Shown here piece by piece: positions 50,962 through 60,056 of a DNA stretch of 64,000 nt (the stretch's first letter is position 1; each line of letters opens with the position of its first letter). The notes below the pieces were generated by a model, which had not been told where the DNA came from, made no database searches, and saw only the letters and a program-made list of their open reading frames with translations. The position numbers were made by a program, and so were the translations under genes. The stretch is from Planotetraspora kaengkrachanensis (GTDB lineage: Bacteria; Actinomycetota; Actinomycetes; Streptosporangiales; Streptosporangiaceae), in NCBI RefSeq assembly GCF_016862895.1, contig NZ_BONV01000041.1:56896-120895 (forward strand). Direction: 5' to 3'.

Positions 50962-52581
50962 ATGCCACGAGGACGAATCGTCGCCATCACATCGGTCGCG
51001 GGCGTGCTCGTGGTGGCCGCGGCCGCCGGGGGCGCGTACTACGTGCTCCACACCCGCGGCACCCCTCAGGAGACGGCGCAGCGGTTCACCGCTGCGTGGA
51101 CGCGCGGCGACCTCGCGGGCATGAAGACCGATCTCACGGCGGCCGACCCGGCGTTCGACTCCGTCTACTCCGAGCTCACCAAGAACCTCGGCGCGACCAA
51201 GGTGGCCGTGAGCGGCCTCAGCGTGAGCAAGCCGGTCAACGACCGAGCGACGGCCACCTACACCGTCACCGCCACGCTCAAGAACATCGGCGACTGGTCC
51301 TACAAGGGCACGCTCGATCTCGCGGTCAAGGACCACTACTGGAAGGTGGACTGGTCGCCAAAGGCGGTCCACCCCGACCTCGACGGGTCCAACCACCTGG
51401 CGATCAAGACGTCGTGGCCGCAACGCGCGGTGATCCTGGCCGCGAACGGCGAGCGCATCGACACCGGGGACGTCGGCGGCTCGGTCCAGCAACTCGTGGG
51501 ATACCTCGACAAGGCCACCGCGAAGGACGTCAAGAAGCTCGGCACCGCCTACCGCGTGGGGAACGCCATCGGCAGGGGCGGTCTCCAGGAGACCTTCCAG
51601 AAGCAGCTGGCCGGAACCCCCACCACCGAGATCCAGGTGACCGGCGCGGAGAAGAAGGTCCTCCACACGATCGAGGGCAAGGCCGGCAAGGACGTCGCCA
51701 CGAGCATCGACCTGCGCGTGCAGAACGCCGCGGCCGACGCCGTACGGGACAACGACAAGCCCACCTCGCTCGTGGCCATCCGCCCGTCGACCGGTGAGAT
51801 CGTGGCCGTCGCCAACAGCGTGGGCGGCTTCAACCGGGCCCTCGGCGGCACCTATCCGCCCGGCTCCACGTTCAAGACGATCACCGCGGCGGGACTGCTC
51901 GCGGCAGGGCTGACGCCCTCGTCCAAGGTCACCTGCCCGGAGAAGTCGAAGATCGGCGGACTGGACATCCGCAACTCCGACCACGAGGCGTTCGGCTCGT
52001 TGTCGTTCCTCGACTCCTACGCCCACTCGTGCAACACGACCTTCGCCCCGCTGGCCGCCGAGAAGCTGGGAGCGCAGAAGCTCTACGACATCGCCACCCA
52101 GCTCGGGTTCAACCAGGCGTTCAACATCGGCGTGCCGGCGACGAAGGGCAGCATGCCCAAGGCCACCAGCGACGCCGAGCTGGCCTCCGAGGCCTTCGGG
52201 CAGGCCAGGATCACCTCCAGCCCGCTGGTGATGGCCACGGTGGCCGCGGCCGCGGCCGACGGCAGCTGGCGGCCGCCCACGCTGGTTCCCGCGCTCAAGC
52301 AGAAGCTGCGCCCCAAGCCGCTGCCCGACGGGGTGGCCGCCCCGCTCCAGCAGATGATGCGGGCCGTGGTCACCAAGGGCACCGCGCACGCGGCCGGGCT
52401 GCCGTCGGGCACCGCGGGCAAGACCGGGACGGCCGAGTTCGGCCCGGCGGGCAAGATCCAGACGCACGCCTGGTTCATCGGCTTCCGGGGTGACATCGCC
52501 TTCGCCGTGGTCGTCGAGGCCGGCGGCATGGGCGGGGACGTGGCGGCGCCCATCGCCGCCGACTTCCTCAAGTCTCTGTGA
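50962..52581 (+). CDS. penicillin-binding protein with NTF2-like N-terminal domain
   Basis: 539 aa. A TM anchor (about residues 6-26) is followed by a MecA_N/NTF2-like domain (about 35-140), a dimerisation region and a transpeptidase domain with the three active-site motifs STFK (S302), SCN (S356) and KTGTAE (about 490). This is a class B-type D,D-transpeptidase, crosslinking peptidoglycan outside the membrane. There is no PBP dimer signature of FtsI. Start codons at 50935 (GTG), 50950 and 50962 are possible; the last has a GGGGGTG site. Confidence 0.9.
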   Translation: MPRGRIVAITSVAGVLVVAAAAGGAYYVLHTRGTPQETAQRFTAAWTRGDLAGMKTDLTAADPAFDSVYSELTKNLGATKVAVSGLSVSKPVNDRATATYTVTATLKNIGDWSYKGTLDLAVKDHYWKVDWSPKAVHPDLDGSNHLAIKTSWPQRAVILAANGERIDTGDVGGSVQQLVGYLDKATAKDVKKLGTAYRVGNAIGRGGLQETFQKQLAGTPTTEIQVTGAEKKVLHTIEGKAGKDVATSIDLRVQNAAADAVRDNDKPTSLVAIRPSTGEIVAVANSVGGFNRALGGTYPPGSTFKTITAAGLLAAGLTPSSKVTCPEKSKIGGLDIRNSDHEAFGSLSFLDSYAHSCNTTFAPLAAEKLGAQKLYDIATQLGFNQAFNIGVPATKGSMPKATSDAELASEAFGQARITSSPLVMATVAAAAADGSWRPPTLVPALKQKLRPKPLPDGVAAPLQQMMRAVVTKGTAHAAGLPSGTAGKTGTAEFGPAGKIQTHAWFIGFRGDIAFAVVVEAGGMGGDVAAPIAADFLKSL

Positions 52582-52638
52582 GCGGCGGGAACCGGCGGAC
52601 GCCCTCGCCCGCTGAGCCGGGCGAGGCCGGGCGGTGCG

Positions 52639-53499
52639 TCAGCTCTCCGAGTTCGCCTGTCTGAACCACTCGATCTGCCTGGCCCCTCCGGCGAGACCGG
52701 ACAGCAGGGCCAGCCCCTGCTCGGAGACGCTGCCGGGCTCGGCGTGGTAGACGACCAGGACCTGGCCGTCGGTGCCGACGACGGCCAGCTTCTCGTAACG
52801 CAGCTCGAGCGGCCCGACCTGGGGGTGGTCGAGGTGGAAGACGCCGCTGCTCTTCTGCTTGACGTCCTGACGGGCCCACAGCCGGCGAAACCGCTCGCTG
52901 CACACCGACAGCTCGCCGACCAGTTCGGCCACGCGCGGGTCGTGCGTCTCGTCGCCCGCGAGCGCGCGCAGCCCCGCCACGGTGCTCGCGGTGATCTTCT
53001 CCCAGTCGCGGTAGAGGTCGCGCACCGCGGGGTCGAGGAACGCGGCCCGCAGCTGGTTCACCCCCCGGGCGTAGATCGGGGACAGCGCCGACGCCAGGGG
53101 ATTGGCGAGCAGGACGTCCAGATGACGGCTCTGGACGTAGGCGGGGGTGTCGGCCCACGACATGACGAGTTGCTGGATGCCCGCCGGCACCCTCTCGGGC
53201 TTGCGGGGCGCCCGCCGGCGCACCGCGGGCCGCGCGAGCCGGTAGAGGTGGGCGGTGGCGTCCTCGTCGAGCCGCAGAGCCTGGGCCAGCGCCTCGAGCA
53301 CCTGCTCGGACGGATGCTGGTCGCGGCCCTGTTCCAGCCGCACGCAGTAGTCGATGCTGATGCCCGCCAGCATGGCGAGCTCCTCACGGCGCAGGCCGGG
53401 CACCCGGCGGCGTCCCATGGCAGGCAGCCCGACGTCCTGCGGGCGCACCAGCTCTCGCCGCGCCCGCAGGAATTCGCCCAGCGAGTTGCCTCCGTCCAT
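52639..53499 (-). CDS. XRE-family regulator with MmyB-like ligand domain
   Basis: 286 aa. An XRE helix-turn-helix at about 14-80 (LRREELAMLAGISIDYCVRL and EQGRDQHPSEQVLEALAQAL), followed by the MLTR/MmyB-like domain (about 105-270). These actinobacterial regulators bind fatty acids or related ligands and often regulate a neighbouring short-chain dehydrogenase. No obvious target is adjacent. Confidence 0.88.
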   Translation of the reverse strand: MDGGNSLGEFLRARRELVRPQDVGLPAMGRRRVPGLRREELAMLAGISIDYCVRLEQGRDQHPSEQVLEALAQALRLDEDATAHLYRLARPAVRRRAPRKPERVPAGIQQLVMSWADTPAYVQSRHLDVLLANPLASALSPIYARGVNQLRAAFLDPAVRDLYRDWEKITASTVAGLRALAGDETHDPRVAELVGELSVCSERFRRLWARQDVKQKSSGVFHLDHPQVGPLELRYEKLAVVGTDGQVLVVYHAEPGSVSEQGLALLSGLAGGARQIEWFRQANSES

Positions 53500-53607
53500 G
53501 CCTCCACGTTATGTGCGCGGAGGCGAATGATCCTGTCCCTGCTACTCCCAGGAACGCCGGATCCCCGCCCATGAGGGCGAGGCTCCCGGCGTGCGAAGCG
53601 CCGCCGC

Positions 53608-53874
53608 TCACATGGGGAACGCGGCCGCGTCGTTGTGCAACGCCATGATCAATAACGTTGTGATCAAGGTCGCGATCAGGAGCCAGCTCACGATGATGAT
53701 CACCGTCGACCGCTGCGGCCGCCGCGCCCGGGTGGGTTTGCCCTGCCGTCCCTGCGCGCGCCGCTCCACGCGTTCGTTGAACGACTCGAGCCGGGCCGCG
53801 AGGCGGGGGTCCTCGTCGGTGAGATGCTGCTCGATGATCGCCAGCATCCGCGCGTCGTCCTGCGACCAGGCCAT
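53608..53874 (-). CDS. DUF3040 small membrane protein
   Basis: 88 aa. The DUF3040 pattern: MAWSQDDARMLAIIEQHLTD, then ARLESFNERV, a basic linker and one TM helix near residues 59-80 (IIIVSWLLIATLITTLLIMA). Common in actinobacteria; function unknown. The ATG at 53874 follows GGGAGG. Confidence 0.85.
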   Translation of the reverse strand: MAWSQDDARMLAIIEQHLTDEDPRLAARLESFNERVERRAQGRQGKPTRARRPQRSTVIIIVSWLLIATLITTLLIMALHNDAAAFPM

Positions 53875-53987
53875 GGCGCACCTCCCATGAACGCAAGGTG
53901 TGTGCGGACGTTCTGCCCAACGATGAAGATCGTTAGCCGCTTTCCAGGGGCCGTATTTACCCATCCGTTGGGAAGTTGCGATCACGC

Positions 53988-54003
53988 TCGAACTTTTGTT
54001 CCA
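53988..54003 (+). promoter_or_regulatory. SOS (LexA) box
   Basis: TCGAACTTTTGTTCCA matches the actinobacterial LexA consensus TCGAAC-N4-GTTCGA with one mismatch in the 12 defined bases. It lies 9 nt before the start of the radical SAM gene, so that gene should be DNA-damage inducible. Confidence 0.72.
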
Positions 54004-54011
54004 ATCAAGGA

Positions 54012-55052
54012 ATGCGCTGGGACAATCTGCGTCTGACCGATCACGATACGGACACGGCGGCCACCCCGCTGTTCGCGCGGAACGCCGTCGCGAGGACATT
54101 CGACACGCCCGATTTCCGGGGCATCACGTTCTACGAGGTCCGCGCCCGGTCGATCATCAACCGCGTCCCGGGGGCGAGCCGGGTGCCCTTCGAGTGGACG
54201 ATCAACCCCTACCGCGGCTGCAGCCACGCGTGCACCTACTGCTTCGCCAGGAAGACGCACGAGTATCTGGACCTCGGATCGGGCGAGGACTTCGACTCGA
54301 AGATCATCGTCAAGATCAACGCGCCCGAGCTGGTCCGCAGGGAGCTCGCCGCCCCGAAGTGGGCAGGCCACCACGTCGCGATGGGCACCAACGTCGACTG
54401 CTACCAGCGGGCCGAGGGCCGATACCGGCTGATGCCGGGCATCCTGGCGGCCCTCAGGGACGCCGCCAACCCGTTCTCGATCCTCACCAAGGGGTCCCTC
54501 ATCCTGCGCGACCTCGACCTCCTCGTCGAGGCCGCCGAGGTGACCGACGTCGGCACGGCCGTCTCTGTCGGCTTCGTGGACGACGCCCTGTGGCGGGCGG
54601 TCGAGCCGGGCACACCCCATCCGCGCAAGCGGCTGGATGTCTGCGCCACCCTCAACGACCACGGCATCCGATGCGGCGTCCTGATGGCCCCGATCCTCCC
54701 CTACCTCACCGACTCGCCCGCGATGCTCGCCGAGACCGTCCGGCGAATCGCGGACAGCGGTGCCACGCACGTCGCGCCCATCACCCTCCACCTGCGCCCC
54801 GGCGCGCGCGAGTGGTTCATGGCCTGGCTGTCCCGCGAGCACCCCCGCCTCGTCCCGCGCTATCTGGAGATGTACGGCAGGGGCGCATACGCCCCCAAGG
54901 CGTACCAGGAGCGCATCCGCCGGGAGGTGGAGGAACTCGCCCGGCAGTTCGGCATCGGCCGGACGAACGCCCGCGAAGCCCGGCGGATCACCCCGCGAAC
55001 GCGGCCCACCGGGCCGGCGGCGCCCCCACCCGAGCAACTCACGCTCATCTGA
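54012..55052 (+). CDS. Rv2578c-family radical SAM protein (spore photoproduct lyase-like)
   Basis: 346 aa. The radical SAM motif CSHACTYC (C70, C74, C77) follows FEWTINPYRG; the order INPYRGCSHACTYCFAR is that of the Rv2578c/SplB-like family. The enzyme cleaves SAM with a [4Fe-4S] cluster; the substrate is unknown but the family is linked to DNA repair. The ATG at 54012 lies just past the LexA box, with AAGGA directly adjacent. The C-terminus is Pro/Arg-rich. Confidence 0.87.
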   Translation: MRWDNLRLTDHDTDTAATPLFARNAVARTFDTPDFRGITFYEVRARSIINRVPGASRVPFEWTINPYRGCSHACTYCFARKTHEYLDLGSGEDFDSKIIVKINAPELVRRELAAPKWAGHHVAMGTNVDCYQRAEGRYRLMPGILAALRDAANPFSILTKGSLILRDLDLLVEAAEVTDVGTAVSVGFVDDALWRAVEPGTPHPRKRLDVCATLNDHGIRCGVLMAPILPYLTDSPAMLAETVRRIADSGATHVAPITLHLRPGAREWFMAWLSREHPRLVPRYLEMYGRGAYAPKAYQERIRREVEELARQFGIGRTNAREARRITPRTRPTGPAAPPPEQLTLI

Positions 55053-55066
55053 GACGCCGGACAGCC

Positions 55067-55888
55067 ATGCACGGACCGCCCGGGCCGCTACGATCCCCGG
55101 CCGTGGAAGAGTTCACCGCGCCCGGCGACACGGGCAGGTCAGACGAGTTCGGCCGGATCGTCCGCGCCCATACGGCCCTCGGCCCCGTGCCGTACGTGCC
55201 GGAGATCATGCTCCACCTGGCCCGCCCGGCCGACGCGGCACCGGAGGGGCCCGCGGCCACCGCCGTTTCCTCCCCGTCGCACGAACCCGCCCCAGGGGCC
55301 GGCTTCGGGGCCGGCCTGGGGGCCGCCGAACCCGCCGGTCCCCGGGCGGAGGACGGCGAGGACGACCGGCTCTACGAGATGTGGGAGCGGCTCGGGCGGC
55401 TGCCGTTCTGGGCCTACGCCTGGGCGGGAGGTCAGGCGCTCGCCCGTCACGTCCTCGACCATCCGGAGCTCGTGCGCGGCCGCACGGTGCTCGACCTGGC
55501 CGGCGGCTCCGGCCTGGTCGCCGTCGCCGCCGCCCTGGCGGGCGCGGCCCGGGTGACCTCCAACGACGTCGACCCGCACGCCGTGGCCGCGACCGCGCTC
55601 AACGCGCGCGCCAACGGCGTGACGGTTACGGTCCAGGGAGGCGACCTCCTCGATTCGATGCCCGCGGAGGAGGTGATCCTCGCCGGAGACGTCTTCTACG
55701 AACGCCCCCTCGCCCGCCGGGTCATGCCCTTCCTGGAGCGGGCGGAGGGCGAGGTGCTCGTCGGGCATCCCGAGCGTGCGTGCTCCTACCTGCCACGAGA
55801 TCGCTTCCAGCCGGCCGGGCGGCACCTCGTGCCGGCGCCGCTGGAGAACGCGCCCGTCACGGCCGCCACGATCTGGCGCCTGATGTGA
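55067..55888 (+). CDS. class I SAM-dependent methyltransferase (Nnt1-like)
   Basis: 273 aa. The SAM motif VLDLAGGSGLVAVAAALAGA lies near residue 142, followed by SNDVDPHAVAATALNA and the AGDVFYERPLARRV region, as in the COG3897 methylases. An Ala/Pro-rich insertion lies at about 57-100. The start is uncertain (ATG 55067 or GTG 55103); neither has a good ribosome site. It follows the radical SAM gene by 14 nt and is probably co-transcribed with it. Confidence 0.82.
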   Translation: MHGPPGPLRSPAVEEFTAPGDTGRSDEFGRIVRAHTALGPVPYVPEIMLHLARPADAAPEGPAATAVSSPSHEPAPGAGFGAGLGAAEPAGPRAEDGEDDRLYEMWERLGRLPFWAYAWAGGQALARHVLDHPELVRGRTVLDLAGGSGLVAVAAALAGAARVTSNDVDPHAVAATALNARANGVTVTVQGGDLLDSMPAEEVILAGDVFYERPLARRVMPFLERAEGEVLVGHPERACSYLPRDRFQPAGRHLVPAPLENAPVTAATIWRLM

Positions 55889-55965
55889 CGCACATCACAC
55901 CAACGCGAGCTCCCGTGATCGCGTCTCAGAAGGGGGACTTGAACACGAGATAAACGGGACATGAC

Positions 55966-57246
55966 TTGTCGAAAACCTTCCGCGGCCGAGTCGCGAAGAA
56001 AGCAACACGGGCAGTGGTCAATCCGCTGCTCAACGTGCTCCGCCGGGCACTGCTCGGGGCGCTGAGAGCCCGCGACTGGCAACGGGCCCGCTCGGCGCCG
56101 CCGCCGAGCGACCGGCAGATCCGGATCCTGCTCCTGCACGCCAACGGCATGGGCGGCACCATCCGGACGGTCTTCAACCTGGCCGGCCACCTCGCACGCA
56201 CCCACGACGTCGAGGTCGTCAGCGTGGTCAGGAACCGGGAGAACCCCTTCTTCCCCGTCCCGCCCGGGGTCCGCATCCGTTACCTCGACGACCGGGTGGC
56301 CGGGCGCAAGGGCTTCCTGTCGCGGCTCCCCGCTCTCCTCGTCCCGAGGGACGAGGCGGCCTACAAGTGGTTCACGCTCGAGACCGAGATCAAGCTGATC
56401 CGGTACATCCGATCCCGCCGCGAGGGCGTCCTCATCAGCACCCGGCCCGCCCTGAACCTCCTCACCGCGCTGTTCGCGCCGCCCGAGGTCGTCACCGTCG
56501 GGCAGGAGCACCTCAACCTCGCCTCCCACCAGCGGCCGGTGCGCCGGCAGATCGTCCGCCGCTACGGCAGGCTCGACGCCCTCGTGACGCTGACGGAGAC
56601 CGACCTCGCGGCCTACGACGCCGCACTGCTCGCCCGGCCGCGGGTGCTCACCCGGATGCCCAACGCGGTGACGCGCCTGAACGGCGGCATCTCCCCGCTG
56701 ACCGGCAAGACGGCGATCACCGTCGGCCGCCTCACCCATGCCAAGGGCCACGACCTGCTGATCCGGGCCTGGGTCCACGTCGCGGCGCGCCACCCCGACT
56801 GGACCATGCGCATCTTCGGCAGCGGCCGCAAACGCGACAAACTGCGGGCGGCCATCGACGAGCACGGGCTGGCCGGGAAGGTGGTCCTCGAGGGCGCGGC
56901 CACGGACGTCGGCGCGGAGATGGCCAAGGCGTCCATGTTCGTGCTGAGCTCCCGGCTCGAGGGCCTGCCGATGGTCCTCCTCGAGGCCATGAGCAAGGGC
57001 CTGCCGATCGTGAGCTTCGACTGCCCCACCGGCCCCGCCGAGCTGATCACGAACGGTCACGACGGGCTCGTGGTCGACATGGGCGACGTCGAGGCCCTCG
57101 CCGACGCAATCTGCACGGTCATCGAGGACCAGAGCCTGCGTCACACGCTCGCCTCGCACGCCGTGAAGACCGCGGCGGGCTACGACATGGAGATCATCGG
57201 AAAGAGGTGGGAGGACCTCATCGCGTCACTCGTCCAGCCGAGATGA
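55966..57246 (+). CDS. glycosyltransferase family 4
   Basis: 426 aa. A GT-B enzyme: an N-terminal Rossmann half (ILLLHANGMGGTIRTVFNLA near 54) and the C-terminal nucleotide-sugar site (ITVGRLTHAKGHDLLIRAW near 245; SSRLEGLPMVLLEAMSKGLP near 327, the EX7E motif). Donor and acceptor are unknown; it may act on a surface polysaccharide or teichoic-acid-like polymer. The start is a TTG at 55966, chosen from the open frame, with a weak ribosome site. It overlaps the convergent regulator gene by 21 nt. Confidence 0.85.
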   Translation: MSKTFRGRVAKKATRAVVNPLLNVLRRALLGALRARDWQRARSAPPPSDRQIRILLLHANGMGGTIRTVFNLAGHLARTHDVEVVSVVRNRENPFFPVPPGVRIRYLDDRVAGRKGFLSRLPALLVPRDEAAYKWFTLETEIKLIRYIRSRREGVLISTRPALNLLTALFAPPEVVTVGQEHLNLASHQRPVRRQIVRRYGRLDALVTLTETDLAAYDAALLARPRVLTRMPNAVTRLNGGISPLTGKTAITVGRLTHAKGHDLLIRAWVHVAARHPDWTMRIFGSGRKRDKLRAAIDEHGLAGKVVLEGAATDVGAEMAKASMFVLSSRLEGLPMVLLEAMSKGLPIVSFDCPTGPAELITNGHDGLVVDMGDVEALADAICTVIEDQSLRHTLASHAVKTAAGYDMEIIGKRWEDLIASLVQPR

Positions 57247-58203
57247 CCCGGCCTCCGGCGCCTCCGCGGATGTGAGGAGGCGCCGGGCCAGCGCCCGCAC
57301 CTCCTCCCTGAGTTCGTCCGGCCGGACGACGGTGAACGCCCAGCCGAGCCCGGCCAGCATCTGGGCCATGCCGTCCAGCCGCTCGGCCCGGGCGGTCATC
57401 CGCGTGCCGCGCCCGTCCGGGGAAAGCCCGGCCATGGACGCGGGAATCCGCCGCCGGGCCTCCTCGGGGGTCGTGTCCAGCACGACCTCGACCTCGTGCC
57501 GGTACGGCACGCCCGCCAGGGACTCCAGAACGTGGCCGACCGGGTCGAACCGTCCCGGCGGCGAGAACACCGCCTCGGTGACATCGACGCTCGCGACGCG
57601 GTCCACACGGAAGGTCCGCACCTCCCCGCTGCGATGGTCGTGGCCGGTCAGGTACCACCTGCCGGAATGGAAGACCAGGCCGTAGGGGTCGAGTTCCCGC
57701 TCGCTGTCGGCCCCGGCGAAGGAGCGGTAGGCCAGCCGCACCCGCCGCCGGCGGCGGACCGAGTCCGCGAGCGTGAGCAGCGCCGCGGCGCTCGGCCGCT
57801 GGTTCTCCGTGGCCCGCGCCGTGAGTTCGACGATCTCCTCCAGCGCGCCCACCCGCTCGCGCAGGTCCTTCGGCAGGACCCGCTGGATCTTGGCGAGGGC
57901 GCTCTCGGCCGCCGCCTTCCCCACCGCCGGGCCGGTGCGCCGTCCCGACAGCAGGCCGAGCACCACGGCCGTGGCCTCGTCGTCGGTCAGCATCAGCGGC
58001 GGCAGCTTGTAGCCCGGGGTCAGGCGGTAGCCGCCGTAGCGGCCGCGGCCGGCCTCGACGGGCACGCCCAGGTCGCACAGCCGTACGGCGTAACGCCTGA
58101 CCGTGCGCTCACCCACCTCGAGGCGGGCGGCGATCTCCGGGCCGGTGAGGCCGGGACGGGCCTGCAGGAGCTCCAGAAAGGCGAGCACACGATTCGTCGA
58201 CAT
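57226..58203 (-). CDS. YafY-type WYL regulator
   Basis: 325 aa. An HTH_11 winged helix (LTGPEIAARLEVGERTVRRY, about 19-38), a middle linker, and a WYL domain (VRLAYRSFAGADSERELDPY, WYLTGHDHRSGEVRTFRVDR) with the WCX end. It is divergent from the alpha/beta hydrolase at 58246, the usual target arrangement. The ATG at 58203 is the family start (MSTNRVLAFLELLQARPGLT). Confidence 0.9.
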   Translation of the reverse strand: MSTNRVLAFLELLQARPGLTGPEIAARLEVGERTVRRYAVRLCDLGVPVEAGRGRYGGYRLTPGYKLPPLMLTDDEATAVVLGLLSGRRTGPAVGKAAAESALAKIQRVLPKDLRERVGALEEIVELTARATENQRPSAAALLTLADSVRRRRRVRLAYRSFAGADSERELDPYGLVFHSGRWYLTGHDHRSGEVRTFRVDRVASVDVTEAVFSPPGRFDPVGHVLESLAGVPYRHEVEVVLDTTPEEARRRIPASMAGLSPDGRGTRMTARAERLDGMAQMLAGLGWAFTVVRPDELREEVRALARRLLTSAEAPEAGSSRLDE

Positions 58204-58208
58204 ATCAG

Positions 58209-58228
58209 GACCGATTCTGACCGGATTC
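58209..58228. promoter_or_regulatory. direct repeat between YafY-like and hydrolase genes
   Basis: GACCGATTC and GACCGGATTC lie side by side in the 42-bp gap, within wider flanks AGGAC and GTCCT. Likely binding site of the WYL regulator. Confidence 0.5.
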
Positions 58229-58245
58229 AGTCCTAGCGTCGACTC

Positions 58246-58971
58246 ATGACGACATTCGTACTCGTTCCCGGTTTCTGGCTCGGCGCGTGGGCGTGGCAGG
58301 GCGTGACGACGGCACTGCGCTCGGCGGGGCACACCGTCTTCCCGCTCTCGCTCACCGGTCTCGCCGACCGCTCGCACCTCGCCTCGCCGGACCTGGACCT
58401 CGACACCCACATCGGCGACATCACCAATCTGCTGACCTTCGAAGATCTGCGCGACGTCGTCCTGGTCGGGCACAGCGGCAGCGGCGCCGCGGTCACGGGA
58501 GCGGCCGACCGGGCGGCGGACCGGATCGGCCGTGTGGTCTACGTCGACAGCGGGCCGGTGCCGTCCGGCACCGCGCAGATCGACCTCACCGGCCGGGAGG
58601 GCCTCGAAGCGACCGTGACCGACGGGTGGCGGTATCCGTTCCCCGCGTGGGAGGCACTCGCGGACTCAGGGGCGAGCATCGAAGGGCTGGGGCCACGCGA
58701 GCGGGAGCTCATGTCGGCGCGGGCCACCGACCAGCCGCTCGGCACGATCACGCAGCCGCTTTCCCTCACCGGCGCGTTCGACAAGCTCCCCAAGACGCTG
58801 ATCAGCTGCTCCTTCTCCCCCGACCAGGTCAAAACGATGATCGACTCGGGGCACCCGTTCTTCGCGGCGCTGTCTGGACCGGAGTGGGAGTTGCTCTTCC
58901 TCCCGACGGGACACTGGCCGATGCTCTCCCGCCCCGCCGACCTGGCGGATCTTCTCGCCGGCGCCGGCTGA
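58246..58971 (+). CDS. alpha/beta hydrolase
   Basis: 241 aa. The start MTTFVLVPGFWLGAWAWQGV is typical of salicylate-esterase/EstC-like proteins. The nucleophile is in VGHSGSG (GxSxG) and the histidine in PTGHWPMLSRP. Cytosolic; substrate unknown. Probably controlled by the divergent YafY-type regulator. Confidence 0.88.
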   Translation: MTTFVLVPGFWLGAWAWQGVTTALRSAGHTVFPLSLTGLADRSHLASPDLDLDTHIGDITNLLTFEDLRDVVLVGHSGSGAAVTGAADRAADRIGRVVYVDSGPVPSGTAQIDLTGREGLEATVTDGWRYPFPAWEALADSGASIEGLGPRERELMSARATDQPLGTITQPLSLTGAFDKLPKTLISCSFSPDQVKTMIDSGHPFFAALSGPEWELLFLPTGHWPMLSRPADLADLLAGAG

Positions 58972-59001
58972 TCCGCGGCGCCCGGCACGCCGCCGCCGGA
59001 T

Positions 59002-59931
59002 TCAGAGCGTGGACAGGCCGAGCTCGACCGGCTCGGCGATGACGTCGACGAGGGCGTCGTTGCGCAGGACCGTGATCGGCAGGGGCCTCCCGATCGCCTC
59101 GGCGAACATCAGCCGCTGGAGGCCCTGGGCGTCCTCCACCGGCCTCCTGCCCGCGGTCAGGACCAGGTCCCCCGCGCGCAGGCCGGCCGTGGCGGCGGGC
59201 GATCCGGCCACGACCTCCATCACCCGCAACGCGCTGCGCTGCCCGAAGCGCTCGCGGACGCCGGGCGGGAGCGGCGCGGGGGTGGTCACCAGCCCCAGAT
59301 AGGCACGCCGCACCCGGCCGTCGCTCATCAGCGCCGCGACGATCGACCGGGTGGTGGAGTTGATCGGCACCGCCAGCCCGAGGCCGGCGCCCGCCACCGC
59401 CGTGTTGATCCCGACGACGTGGCCCTCGGCGTCGGCCAGCGCTCCCCCGGAGTTCCCCGGATTGAGCGCGGCGTCCGTCTGGATGACGTCCTCGATCAGC
59501 CGTACGGCGGAGCCGCTCCTGGCCGGCAGCGAGCGCCCGAGCGCGGACACGACGCCCGCCGTCACCGACCCGGTGAGACCGAGCGGGTTGCCGACGGCGA
59601 CGACCAGTTGCCCGACGACCAGTCCGTCGCTGTCACCCAGCACGACGGGCGCCGGCACCGATCCGCGCGCGCGGATCACCGCGAGGTCCGACAGGGGGTC
59701 GGAGCCCACGACGGTGAAGTCGGCCGAGACGCCGTCGGAGAACGCGACGGTGCCGGTTTTCGCACGGCCGACCACGTGGGCGTTGGTGAGCAGGAAGCCG
59801 TCCGCGGTGAAGACCACCGCGGACCCGCTCCCCCGGCCCGCCGTGACGGCCGCGACCTTCGGGGTCAGTTCGGCCGCGACCGAGGAGACGATCTGGGAGT
59901 ACGCGTCGAGCGCCACAGGACCTCCCACCAT
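59002..59931 (-). CDS. HtrA-like serine protease without signal peptide
   Basis: 309 aa. Trypsin-like domain with the triad H52 (NAHVVG), D82 (SDLAVI) and S161 (LNPGNSGGAL), then a PDZ domain (about 205-300, VVAGSPAATAGLRAGDLVL). Most HtrA/DegP proteins of actinobacteria have a TM anchor or signal; here the start MVGGPVALDAYSQIV shows neither, so a cytosolic role or a misassigned start is possible. The upstream sequence offers no hydrophobic extension in frame. Confidence 0.88.
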   Translation of the reverse strand: MVGGPVALDAYSQIVSSVAAELTPKVAAVTAGRGSGSAVVFTADGFLLTNAHVVGRAKTGTVAFSDGVSADFTVVGSDPLSDLAVIRARGSVPAPVVLGDSDGLVVGQLVVAVGNPLGLTGSVTAGVVSALGRSLPARSGSAVRLIEDVIQTDAALNPGNSGGALADAEGHVVGINTAVAGAGLGLAVPINSTTRSIVAALMSDGRVRRAYLGLVTTPAPLPPGVRERFGQRSALRVMEVVAGSPAATAGLRAGDLVLTAGRRPVEDAQGLQRLMFAEAIGRPLPITVLRNDALVDVIAEPVELGLSTL

Positions 59932-60056
59932 GATTGCTTACTTGATTACACGATAAGCGTGCGACTGATCCGGCGATATTCCCAGTACTTTCGTCCTGCC
60001 GAAGCCCGGATCGTTGGATCTACTTGCGACGATCACCGATTTCTAACGTTGCCCTC

